From the NCBI GenBank assembly GCA_902477915.1, contig CABSJA010000049.1:1-13196 (forward strand): a stretch of 13,196 bases of DNA. The letters are read 5' to 3'. Both the position numbers and the translations under genes were made by a program. The stretch comes from an uncultured Veillonella sp. GTDB lineage: Bacteria > Bacillota > Negativicutes > Veillonellales > Veillonellaceae. Shown here piece after piece: positions 7,106-13,196 of the stretch (positions within the stretch are counted from its first letter, which is position 1; each line of letters opens with the position of its first letter). A model generated the notes under the pieces. That model was given only the letters and a program-made list of their open reading frames with translations, was not told where the DNA came from and did no database searches.

Positions 7106-7603
7106 ATGACATATACTGTTGGCGAAATCGCAAAAAAACTAAATGTGGCACCTTCTACATTGCGTTACTATGATAAAGAAGGTCTATTGCCCTTTGTAGA
7201 ACGTTCTGCTGGTGGTATCCGTGTATTCCATGACACAGATATGGATTGGTTAGAATTGATTGAATGCATGAAGCATACCGGTATGCCTATTAAGGAAATA
7301 AAGCATTTTATCGACTACTGCGTCGAAGGTGATAGTCGCATTAATGAAAGATTATCTATCATTAGAAATCAACGAGATCGCGTATTAGTAGAAATCGAAA
7401 ACCTACAAGCACGCTTGTCCATGCTAGAATTTAAAACATGGTTTTATGAACAAGCTCAAGCAAATGGAACTACTAGTTTTTATGAAAGCTTAACACCTGA
7501 TGATGTTCCTGTAGAGTATCATAAATATTTCGAACGCAAATGGCGCGCTGATAAAGAAGCCGCTGAAAAAGGTGAATCACCTAAAAAATATAGAGCTGTA
7601 TAA
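7106..7603 (+). CDS. MerR-family transcriptional regulator
   Basis: This 165-residue DNA-binding regulator starts at ATG 7106, chosen because AAAGGAGG lies 4 bases upstream; an in-frame ATG at 7085 precedes that site. The winged helix-turn-helix occupies residues 3-40 (TVGEIAKKLNVAPSTLRYYD, then GLLPF and GGIRVF). The second helical part has MKHTGMPIKEIKHFI (55-69), a pattern common in AdhR/NmlR-like members. A long helix for the dimer coiled coil follows (about 80-115). The effector region is short (115-165) and has no cysteine pair; the only cysteines are Cys54 and Cys72, so a metal-sensing CxnC loop is not seen. It faces the DXS-like gene across a promoter of MerR type, so it likely activates that gene. 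The inducer is unknown. Confidence 0.93.
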   Translation: MTYTVGEIAKKLNVAPSTLRYYDKEGLLPFVERSAGGIRVFHDTDMDWLELIECMKHTGMPIKEIKHFIDYCVEGDSRINERLSIIRNQRDRVLVEIENLQARLSMLEFKTWFYEQAQANGTTSFYESLTPDDVPVEYHKYFERKWRADKEAAEKGESPKKYRAV

Positions 7604-7604
7604 C

Positions 7605-7638
7605 AAAGAGGAGCTATCCAACGGATAGCTCCTCTTTT
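7605..7638 (+). terminator. Terminator of the MerR gene
   Basis: A perfect 15-bp stem, AAAGAGGAGCTATCC (7605-7619) with GGATAGCTCCTCTTT (7623-7637), closes an AAC loop and begins one base after the stop codon. A short T tract ends the plus-strand copy. It may also stop minus-strand transcripts coming from the DUF3343 gene, since the left arm gives T's on that strand. Confidence 0.88.
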
Positions 7639-7695
7639 ACATTACAAAATGATTATAGAACCGCTTATATTAGCAACGCTAAGAGGCTGTAATGT

Positions 7696-7944
7696 TTATT
7701 TATTGGGACTTTCAAATATAGTTCTATACCCCTTATCAGTGACAGCAACGATTTGCTCAATCTCCTCTGTAGGATCATCTGTAAACGTAAAGCTTTCACC
7801 GGCATCAAATGATGCACTTGTACCACAGGAAGAACTCAAATCGCGTGGCACCGGACGAAGTTCTATATTTGTTACCCCTTCAGGAGCCTCTCGTTTAAAA
7901 CGAATGGCTCCAAAGTGAGAGTAAAACGTAGCAATATATTTCAT
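7696..7944 (-). CDS. DUF3343 protein, putative Se/S carrier-like
   Basis: This small 82-residue cytoplasmic protein begins KYIATFYSHFGAIRFKREA and carries LRPVPRDLSSSCG (29-41). The single Cys40 after a Ser-rich run is the conserved residue of the DUF3343 family, whose members are described as putative selenium or sulfur carriers and are often next to YedE transporters and selenium genes. The ATG at 7944 is chosen over an in-frame GTG at 7950 because GAG lies at a better distance from the ATG and family members begin at this point. It follows yedE after a 17-base gap and is clearly cotranscribed. The carrier role is inference from family context; no biochemistry is implied by the sequence alone. 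Confidence 0.82.
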   Translation of the reverse strand: MKYIATFYSHFGAIRFKREAPEGVTNIELRPVPRDLSSSCGTSASFDAGESFTFTDDPTEEIEQIVAVTDKGYRTIFESPNK

Positions 7945-7961
7945 AGTCACTCATTTCTAAC

Positions 7962-9023
7962 TCAAGCATTGGCACGTTTTGTATTAACTACAGCAATAAT
8001 AAATGCTACTACAAAACCAACAACTACAGCAATTTCACCATTTAATGTAGGGCCTGCACCAGAAGCGGCTAAGCCAAAATTATGAGCAAATGCTGCACCA
8101 GCCCCGAGGCCAAGTACTGTAACAGCAGAATCGGAATTACCTTCACCAGTCATAATTAATTGACGCAACGGACAACCGCCAAGCAATATGCTACAGAAAC
8201 CAGCAAGCGCCATGCCTAGGAAGTTCCACAATCCATCTGTATGTGCAATCGGTTGGTTTTCAAAGCCAAGATGGAAATTACCAAAGCTAATATTTACAAC
8301 GAATACACCAACGAGAACAGCTAAATAACCAAAGATAAGGATAGATTTTTTGAACAAGAATAAATCGCGGAAACCACCAACGGTACAAAGACGGCTAACT
8401 TGAGATAAGCCACCTACCACGAGGCCTGCCGCCAATGAAATTAACCAAGGTGCATGCATAGCACCAGGACCTTTTTGACTAAAGAAGATAAATGCTGGAG
8501 CCGCTACTACTAAAACTAGCAAACCAACTTGGATAGCAGGCATCATAGCGGACTCTAATTTACTCAATGCATAGGTACGCTGTAAAGAATAACCTTTTTT
8601 CAAGAATATAGTACCAAAGCCGATACCACCAGCAAAACCAGCAATGCCGAACAACGCATTTAAGTCACCGCCGCCAAGTCTTAAAATCATACGAATCGGA
8701 CAGCCGAGGAACATCAAAGCACCAATCATAACAAAGAAGCCGAGAATAAATCGAATAATTGGAGAAGAACCACCTTTGCTTTGGTGTTCACCACGAATCA
8801 TGGATAATAAATAAGCCCCTAAAATAAGACCGATAATTTCTGGGCGAATGTACTGTACCGGCGCAGCACGATGTAGACCTAGGCCACCGACAGTATCGCG
8901 AACAAAGCAAGCAATACAGAAGCCCATATTGCCCGGATTGCCAGCCAATACGAGGAAGCCTGCAATAGCGCCAATAATAAGGCCTGCAATAATTAAATTC
9001 CTTTTTTCATGAGACCCACTCAT
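7962..9023 (-). CDS. yedE: YedE-family putative selenium transporter (YeeE/YedE)
   Basis: This 353-residue membrane protein has about ten hydrophobic segments. YeeE/YedE proteins carry sulfur or selenium species through pairs of conserved cysteines. Visible marks are GFCIACFVRD (Cys36, Cys39), FLGCPIRM (Cys108), RLCTVGGFRD (Cys213) and LGGCPLRQ (Cys284), plus a repeated GCPxR motif that shows the internal duplication. The longer form with CIACFVRD and a DUF3343 partner fits the subfamily named YedE and linked to selenium metabolism. The start is ATG 9023 with AGGAG 8 bases upstream. It forms an operon with the DUF3343 gene and is divergent from a cysteine desulfurase-family gene. Thiosulfate or another sulfur compound is the alternative substrate. 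selD, selA or yedF are not in the window. Confidence 0.88.
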   Translation of the reverse strand: MSGSHEKRNLIIAGLIIGAIAGFLVLAGNPGNMGFCIACFVRDTVGGLGLHRAAPVQYIRPEIIGLILGAYLLSMIRGEHQSKGGSSPIIRFILGFFVMIGALMFLGCPIRMILRLGGGDLNALFGIAGFAGGIGFGTIFLKKGYSLQRTYALSKLESAMMPAIQVGLLVLVVAAPAFIFFSQKGPGAMHAPWLISLAAGLVVGGLSQVSRLCTVGGFRDLFLFKKSILIFGYLAVLVGVFVVNISFGNFHLGFENQPIAHTDGLWNFLGMALAGFCSILLGGCPLRQLIMTGEGNSDSAVTVLGLGAGAAFAHNFGLAASGAGPTLNGEIAVVVGFVVAFIIAVVNTKRANA

Positions 9024-9061
9024 AATAAACTCCTTTCAAACAAACTACACTACAAATGTAT

Positions 9062-9073
9062 GAGTATATACTC
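9062..9073. promoter_or_regulatory. Palindrome between yedE and the cysteine desulfurase gene
   Basis: GAGTATATACTC is a perfect 12-bp palindrome in the 120-bp divergent gap, 39 bases upstream of yedE and 28 bases before the -10 of the plus-strand gene. A shared operator for both directions is possible. No regulator gene is adjacent. Confidence 0.35.
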
Positions 9074-9097
9074 CTACCCTATCAAGTATATGACTCA

Positions 9098-9106
9098 TGA
9101 TATAAT
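9098..9106 (+). promoter_or_regulatory. Extended -10 promoter of the cysteine desulfurase gene
   Basis: TGATATAAT is a perfect extended -10 element (TG-N-TATAAT), 38 bases upstream of the start codon at 9144. No good -35 is seen at 17 bp, which is tolerated by extended -10 promoters. Confidence 0.55.
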
Positions 9107-9143
9107 AACCATAAATACACCTTGTTATTCATGGAGATTACCT

Positions 9144-10301
9144 ATGGACTATATCTATTTAGATAATGCAAGTACCACGTTTCCTAAAGCACCTAATGTG
9201 GCTAATGCCATGGCAAACTATATAACGAACTACGGTATTAATATTAACCGTGGATCCTATGCTCTCGCCTACGATGTAGAGGATATTATCTATACAACAA
9301 GACAACGACTAAATACCTTATTCAACGGCCATGATCCATCGCATGTCATCTTTACGCAAAATGTGACGATGAGCTTAAATATGGTCATCAAGGGCCTATT
9401 GAAAGCAGGTGATCATGTACTCGTTAGCTCTATAGAGCACAATGCAGTTATGAGACCTCTTACCCAACTACTGGATAAGGGCATTACCTTTGATATTATT
9501 CCTTGTGATGTTACAGGCTCTATTGAAAAAGATGCCATTAAGTCTCTTATCCGTCCAAATACAGTGGCTATTATTACCAACCACGCATCTAATGTATGTG
9601 GTACCATACAGCCTATTGAATCAATAGGTGCTATCTGCAAGGCTCATAATCTACATTTCATTGTAGACGCAGCCCAAACAGCTGGTGTTATCCCTATTGA
9701 TGTGAAAGCATATCATATAGATGCACTTTGCTTTACGGGTCATAAAGGCTTATTGGGACCACAAGGTATTGGTGGCATTATTTTAACCAAAGAAATGGCT
9801 CAAATCTTAACACCTCTTATCGCCGGCGGTACAGGCAGCTTTTCACATTTAGAAACGATGCCTACTAACATGCCCGACGCCTTTGAAGCAGGCACGTTAA
9901 ATCTACCTGGCATTATCGGCCTCAATGAAGGAGTTTCCTACATCGAATCGATCGGCATGGAGAATATCCACAACCACGAACTAGCTTTGACAAAAGCCTT
10001 TCTCGAAGGTTTACACTCAATAACTGGAGTTAACATCATCGGCAAACAAGATATCCAAGATAGAACAGCCGTCGTATCCATCACAATTGATGATATGGAT
10101 GCTGCCAGTATTGCATATGAACTAGAGTCAAAGTATCACATCATGACACGCGTCGGACTACACTGTGCCCCACGAGCACACCAAACGCTAGGTACCTATC
10201 CAGAAGGAACTGTGCGATTCTCCTTTGGCTATGCTAACACATATGAAGATGTGGAAACCGCATTATCTGCGCTACATAGAATCCTTAAAAATACTAAATA
10301 A
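9144..10301 (+). CDS. Cysteine desulfurase-family PLP enzyme (class V aminotransferase fold)
   Basis: The start at ATG 9144 has GGAG 7 bases upstream and places MDYIYLDNASTTFPKAP at the N-terminus, as in the family; the frame is open further up but that part has no family likeness. The protein has 385 residues. Marks are EHN with His99, DAAQTAG with Asp175, the PLP lysine Lys201 in TGHKG, and GLHCAPRAHQTLGTYPEG (338-355) with the presumed catalytic Cys341. Such enzymes remove sulfur (or selenium, from selenocysteine) to give alanine and an enzyme-bound persulfide. The GLHCAPxAHxxxGT form fits the group represented by Enterococcus EF2568, known from selenium-dependent molybdenum hydroxylase loci. 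Its position opposite yedE-DUF3343 supports a selenium role. A NifS-like service to the convergent NifB-like operon is the alternative. Confidence 0.9.
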   Translation: MDYIYLDNASTTFPKAPNVANAMANYITNYGININRGSYALAYDVEDIIYTTRQRLNTLFNGHDPSHVIFTQNVTMSLNMVIKGLLKAGDHVLVSSIEHNAVMRPLTQLLDKGITFDIIPCDVTGSIEKDAIKSLIRPNTVAIITNHASNVCGTIQPIESIGAICKAHNLHFIVDAAQTAGVIPIDVKAYHIDALCFTGHKGLLGPQGIGGIILTKEMAQILTPLIAGGTGSFSHLETMPTNMPDAFEAGTLNLPGIIGLNEGVSYIESIGMENIHNHELALTKAFLEGLHSITGVNIIGKQDIQDRTAVVSITIDDMDAASIAYELESKYHIMTRVGLHCAPRAHQTLGTYPEGTVRFSFGYANTYEDVETALSALHRILKNTK

Positions 10302-10313
10302 TACATAATCGTT

Positions 10314-10344
10314 AAGGCTATATACTCTGGTATATAGCCTTTTA
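10314..10344 (+). terminator. Terminator between the convergent desulfurase and NifB-like genes
   Basis: A perfect 12-bp stem, AAGGCTATATAC (10314-10325) with GTATATAGCCTT (10330-10341), closes a TCTG loop. The plus copy ends in TTTTAT, so it suits the desulfurase gene, which stops 12 bases earlier. The minus copy lacks a T tract yet lies 8 bases after the NifB-like stop codon, so it may end both transcripts. Confidence 0.8.
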
Positions 10345-10349
10345 TGCTT

Positions 10350-11180
10350 CTACGCTTCACACAAACGACCAATAGCATCAGCTCTACAACGTTTACAGTG
10401 CGTCATCTGCGGCACATAGTGACCAATAAACTGACGCATATTGTCAATCTCTTCTGCAGTCGGTCCTCGATGGTTTTCAAAGGCTGTATCATGAACTGGA
10501 ATCATAGCAATACAGTTCATCAAATCTACGCCCCATGCTTCTGCTTGTTTAGCGATAGCTGGTACATGGTCCATATTTACATCAGGTACTACTACAGTAT
10601 TAATCTTAACGATGATGTTCTTTTCCTTTAATTTACGAATACTTTCAGCCTGACGTTCTAATAAGATACGGGCCCCATCAATCCCCTTATAGATGTTCCC
10701 ATCATAGCGAACCATGGAATACACATGTTTAGCAATCTCTGGATCAATAGCATTAGCCGTAATCGTTACATGAGTAATCCCTAAATCAGCGATTTCATCG
10801 ACATAATCAGGCACTGCCAAGCCATTACTAGATAAACAGAGCATGACGTGAGGGAAATCTTTTTTTACAAGACGGAATGTTTCAAGTGTCTTATCCGCAT
10901 CACACATAGGATCTCCAGGTCCTGCAATGCCCACAACAGAAATATCCTTACGTGCATCAAATACCTTATGCACAAAGGCTGCTGCCTCTTGTGGCGTATA
11001 AACATGTTGCGTCACGCCCGGTCTATTTTCGTTAGCGCAATCGTACTTGCGATTACAATAATTACATTGAATATTACAATTCGGTGCAACTGGCAAATGT
11101 AAACGTCCCCAATTAGCGGCAGCATCCTTGTTGTAACATGGATGATTTTGTAGGAAACTTTGTCCTTGAACTTCTTTCAT
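10350..11180 (-). CDS. NifB-like radical SAM protein (core domain only)
   Basis: This 276-residue protein matches the radical SAM core of NifB, which builds the 8Fe-9S-carbide precursor of nitrogenase cofactors. Visible: HPCY (13-16, Cys15), VAPNCNIQCNYC with Cys35, Cys39 and Cys42 binding the SAM cluster, RKYDCANENRPGV (44-56), GIAGPGDP (84-91), CLSSNGLAVPDYVDEI (115-130), HVTIT (137-141) and CKRCRADAIG (262-271). All cysteines that mark NifB, including Cys15, Cys262 and Cys265, are kept. The NifX-like C-terminal domain of Azotobacter NifB is absent, as in archaeal forms of about 290 residues. It is the last gene of an operon, 2 bases after the polyferredoxin gene, with GGAAAGG as ribosome site. 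No nitrogenase genes are in view. A NifB-derived enzyme with another product is possible. Confidence 0.85.
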   Translation of the reverse strand: MKEVQGQSFLQNHPCYNKDAAANWGRLHLPVAPNCNIQCNYCNRKYDCANENRPGVTQHVYTPQEAAAFVHKVFDARKDISVVGIAGPGDPMCDADKTLETFRLVKKDFPHVMLCLSSNGLAVPDYVDEIADLGITHVTITANAIDPEIAKHVYSMVRYDGNIYKGIDGARILLERQAESIRKLKEKNIIVKINTVVVPDVNMDHVPAIAKQAEAWGVDLMNCIAMIPVHDTAFENHRGPTAEEIDNMRQFIGHYVPQMTHCKRCRADAIGRLCEA

Positions 11181-11182
11181 AA

Positions 11183-11989
11183 TTAACCTTTCCGACCAAA
11201 TCTAATAGCATCTTTATGGCATACATGCAAACAGTCACCACAGTTGGTGCAATTCATTTCATTTGGTCGTGTACCCATTTCACAAACACGTAGACACGCA
11301 TCACAATCGTCACAATCACTAGTTTTATATACTTTAAAAATGGAAATTTTCCGTAATAATTCCATTACCCCACCAAATGGACATACAAAGCGACACCAAG
11401 CATTGGCGATGATAAGGGAACCAGCAATGATGGACACGACCGTTATAGTGCGAGCCGCCCAATACCATTCGGAGAACTGCATAGATAAAATGACTGCATT
11501 AAAATATTCATCGCTCGTCCGAATAGGAATCATAATACGGGGATTACCAAATTTGAAATACACAATAAGACCTAAAATTATAGTAGCTACCATGCCGAGT
11601 TGTAGGAATCGCATGTAATGTTTACGATTTCTTAAAGGCCCCATAGATATTTTTCCCAGCATTTGGTTAACCCATCCACTTGGACAGAACCAGCTACAAA
11701 ATGCACGGCCAAAGAATACGACCATAATTGGCAGAATAATCCACCAAGCATAGAAATATGTCGTAATACGGCCCCAGCAGGTAATCATGGAGCAGCTTTC
11801 ACAGTTAACAAACGGCACGATATAAGGGCATCGGAATATACCGTAATATACCCATTTTCCCATAATAAAGAGGAATATAAACTGCACGATACGACGCCAA
11901 AGCGTTAAATTCTTAGGGGCTTGTTTCCCAGATACACCAAAACTACCTTGAGACCCACAGGATGTAGATGACGGACAATGACTACACAT
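11183..11989 (-). CDS. NapH/NosR-like membrane polyferredoxin (4Fe-4S)
   Basis: This 268-residue membrane electron-transfer protein has four to five membrane segments (about 32-50, 80-95, 128-146, 180-197). It has two CxxxCP motifs (Cys98/Cys102 and Cys199/Cys203), as in NapH, NosR and CcoG relatives. At the C-terminus two classical 4Fe-4S sites follow: Cys226, 229, 232, 236 and Cys247, 250, 253, 257. An extra VNCESCSMITC group (63-71) and a Cys-rich N-terminal tail, MCSHCPSSTSCG, are added. It likely passes electrons between the quinone pool or membrane donors and soluble partners. Its start overlaps the end of the binding-protein gene by 8 bases and its stop is 2 bases before the NifB-like start, so translation is coupled. 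The partners are unusual: NapG, NapA or NosZ are not seen. Confidence 0.88.
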   Translation of the reverse strand: MCSHCPSSTSCGSQGSFGVSGKQAPKNLTLWRRIVQFIFLFIMGKWVYYGIFRCPYIVPFVNCESCSMITCWGRITTYFYAWWIILPIMVVFFGRAFCSWFCPSGWVNQMLGKISMGPLRNRKHYMRFLQLGMVATIILGLIVYFKFGNPRIMIPIRTSDEYFNAVILSMQFSEWYWAARTITVVSIIAGSLIIANAWCRFVCPFGGVMELLRKISIFKVYKTSDCDDCDACLRVCEMGTRPNEMNCTNCGDCLHVCHKDAIRFGRKG

Positions 11990-12845
11990 CTTTTACACCA
12001 AACCTTTCTATCAAATCGAGACCTCTCGCACTATGAACGGATGTAAATCCGTGATTTTCTAAGATTTGTTGTCCTTCTTGGGACCGTGTAAATTCAATAT
12101 AATCGGCAGCTAGTGCACGATCTTGTACATATTTCATTGTATTAATGGTGAAAGTAAGTGGTGCAGGCGGCACAAATTGTGCAGGAATGGAGAAGTACTC
12201 AATACGATCCTTGAATCGATCGTGTGTGGTAAGACGCTTTTCAATAATGGATACATCTGCTTTACCTTCTACAAGGTCACACATCATGGAGATAACACAA
12301 GCATTTTCGGCTATCATGTTTTTCATAATACCATCGGTTAAGCCTGACAGTTTCATAATCCCCTTTACGGAAGCACTACCAGGAGGGGATGCACCTAACG
12401 GTAACATAACGCGTACACCGGGCTCTGCCATATCCTTCAAATCGCGAATCCCTGCGGGATTCCCCTTAGGTGTAACAATAACATAATCCGTAAAACATAA
12501 TGGTTCAAAAGCAATACTTACGCCCTTTTTGCGCATGTTCTTTGCCAACTCTAAACCGCGAGCACCAAAGACTTCTGTGCGACTCTTTTCAGCAAGCAAC
12601 GATTTACCAATAGCACCTGCAAAGGCACCAGTGTACTGAATATTGTGCCCTGTATGCATCGTGTAGACTTGGTTTAAATCGAGAAATGCTTCAGATAATC
12701 CTCCACAAGTCCATACTTGTAACGAATCAGATTGTGTTGGCTTATAGGCACCTCGTATAAACGACGGTACCGCTGATGCGGCTGCTAACGCTAAAGCACC
12801 ACCAATAAACTGGCGACGGGATATATCCTTTTTCAAAAATCCCAT
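11982..12845 (-). CDS. Tat-exported ModA-like solute-binding protein
   Basis: This 287-residue protein has a twin-arginine signal, DISRRQFIGG (7-16), then an Ala-rich core ending near 32, so it is exported folded. The rest has the type 2 periplasmic binding fold of molybdate-like proteins: LQVWTCGGL, an EVFGARG segment, YVIVTPKGNPAGIRDLKD (121-138), VMLPLGASPPGSASVKGIMK (146-165) and a C-terminal EFTRSQEGQQILENHGF (251-267), typical of ModA-like domains. The ATG at 12845 is chosen since AAAGGTGG lies 8 bases upstream; the in-frame GTG at 12863 would overlap that site. No permease or ATPase gene is in the operon. Tat export suggests binding of a cofactor or a folded state needed before export. 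Ligand unknown; molybdate, tungstate or another oxyanion are candidates. Confidence 0.85.
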   Translation of the reverse strand: MGFLKKDISRRQFIGGALALAAASAVPSFIRGAYKPTQSDSLQVWTCGGLSEAFLDLNQVYTMHTGHNIQYTGAFAGAIGKSLLAEKSRTEVFGARGLELAKNMRKKGVSIAFEPLCFTDYVIVTPKGNPAGIRDLKDMAEPGVRVMLPLGASPPGSASVKGIMKLSGLTDGIMKNMIAENACVISMMCDLVEGKADVSIIEKRLTTHDRFKDRIEYFSIPAQFVPPAPLTFTINTMKYVQDRALAADYIEFTRSQEGQQILENHGFTSVHSARGLDLIERFGVKDV

Positions 12846-12893
12846 GTACTTACCACCTTTCACTGAACTTTACAGTACTAAGCATATACTCAC

Positions 12894-12967
12894 ATTATAG
12901 TATAAAAACCATAAGCTTTTCTGATTATATGCATAAGTTTGATTAATTCACTTATACAGATTAATCA
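12894..12967 (-). promoter_or_regulatory. Promoter region of the binding protein-polyferredoxin-NifB-like operon
   Basis: Minus-strand TATAAT occurs at plus 12894-12899 and at 12924-12929. A perfect inverted repeat, TGATTAAT (12940-12947) and ATTAATCA (12960-12967) with a 12-bp spacer, lies just upstream and would cover the -35 area of the farther promoter. It is a candidate operator for control of the operon. The flanking 12846-13085 is otherwise AT-rich and shows no gene. Confidence 0.5.
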
Positions 12968-13085
12968 TATAAACTCTATTTTTAAAGGTATTATTATAAA
13001 TTTTCATCATATATTTCTACATCTATTATATTGAATATTTATTAAATTCAGTAAATATGATAATCCCTGAGAATCAAAGGAATAT

Positions 13086-13117
13086 AAAAAGAGACTATGC
13101 ATTAAACGCATAATCCC
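13086..13117 (-). terminator. Second tandem terminator of the right-edge gene
   Basis: On minus-strand RNA the arms at 13108-13117 and 13091-13100 form a 10-bp stem with two G-U pairs around a 7-base loop, followed by five T's (plus A's at 13086-13090). The same arms on the plus strand have C-A mismatches, so it works for minus transcripts only. Confidence 0.6.
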
Positions 13118-13130
13118 TATTCATAAAAGC

Positions 13131-13165
13131 AAAAAGGCGGCACAACCAAATGGTTGTACCGCCTT
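13131..13165 (-). terminator. First terminator of the right-edge gene
   Basis: AAGGCGGCACAACC (13134-13147) and GGTTGTACCGCCTT (13152-13165) form a 14-bp stem with an AAAT loop. The one imperfect pair is U-G on the minus strand. TTTTTGCTTTTAT follows on that strand. It lies 11 bases after a stop codon at 13176-13178. Confidence 0.85.
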
Positions 13166-13175
13166 GATTCATCAA

Positions 13176-13196
13176 TTATTCAGCAGTGAATGGCAA
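13176..13196 (-). CDS. C-terminal end of an unidentified gene (runs off the right edge)
   Basis: Minus-strand reading gives LPFTAE then TAA, placed right before the tandem terminators, as expected for the end of a gene. Six residues are too few for identification. Confidence 0.5.
   Translation of the reverse strand: MPFTAE

Noticed and set aside
7649..7918. An 89-codon plus-strand frame opposite the DUF3343 gene
   Set aside because: The minus-strand frame here has clear DUF3343 motifs; the plus frame is its shadow.
9009..9143. N-terminal extension of the desulfurase gene by 45 codons
   Set aside because: It would cover the promoter and the start of yedE, has no family likeness, and the ATG at 9144 has its own ribosome site.
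10350..11180. Evidence for nitrogen fixation
   Set aside because: A NifB-like gene alone is not enough; no structural nitrogenase gene is in the window.
9066..12891. Shared ATATACTC octamer in the yedE/desulfurase gap and upstream of the NifB-like operon as a common regulon motif
   Set aside because: Eight AT-rich bases shared by two promoters are easily chance; in one place they belong to a palindrome and in the other they do not.
1..13196. Mobile elements, CRISPR arrays, tRNA or rRNA genes
   Set aside because: No transposase or integrase frame, no regular spaced repeats, and no cloverleaf or rRNA-like stretch was seen on either strand.

Overview
The window is AT-rich bacterial DNA with tight operons, AGGAGG-type ribosome sites and many hairpin terminators. 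Gene content and protein style suggest an anaerobic, low-GC Firmicute with a Gram-negative-type envelope (Negativicutes). Veillonella is my best guess; that is inference from memory, not a search result. I see no rRNA, tRNA, CRISPR array, transposase or phage gene.

Left part (1-4828, all minus strand): the N-terminal part of an NfeD-family membrane protein; a uracil permease (uraA) with its terminator; a SEDS-family cell-wall glycan polymerase (FtsW/RodA type) placed 1 base after trmB (tRNA m7G46 methyltransferase); and a secreted protein that looks like a carboxymuconolactone decarboxylase/AhpD-fold relative without the redox cysteines, followed by a strong terminator.

Middle (5031-7639): a divergent pair made of a DXS-like thiamine-diphosphate enzyme (minus) and a MerR-family regulator (plus). 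The enzyme gene has a textbook MerR-type promoter: TTGACT, a 19-bp spacer, TATACT, and a perfect ACTTAAA-N6-TTTAAGT dyad in the spacer. The enzyme keeps the catalytic core but differs from classical DXS at positions matching E. coli Tyr392, Arg420 and Asp427. It may therefore be an inducible paralogue with another acceptor substrate.

Right part (7696-12845): a likely selenium module, yedE plus a DUF3343 gene (minus) divergent from a cysteine desulfurase-family gene (plus). It faces a three-gene, translationally coupled minus-strand operon: a Tat-exported ModA-like binding protein, a NapH/NosR-like membrane polyferredoxin, and a NifB-like radical SAM protein with all NifB hallmark cysteines. 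No nitrogenase, NifEN or ABC permease gene is in the window. This operon is the strongest candidate for an undescribed system, perhaps assembly of a complex iron-sulfur cofactor or a redox-linked metal or oxyanion pathway. The right edge holds tandem terminators for a minus-strand gene of which only the last six codons are visible.
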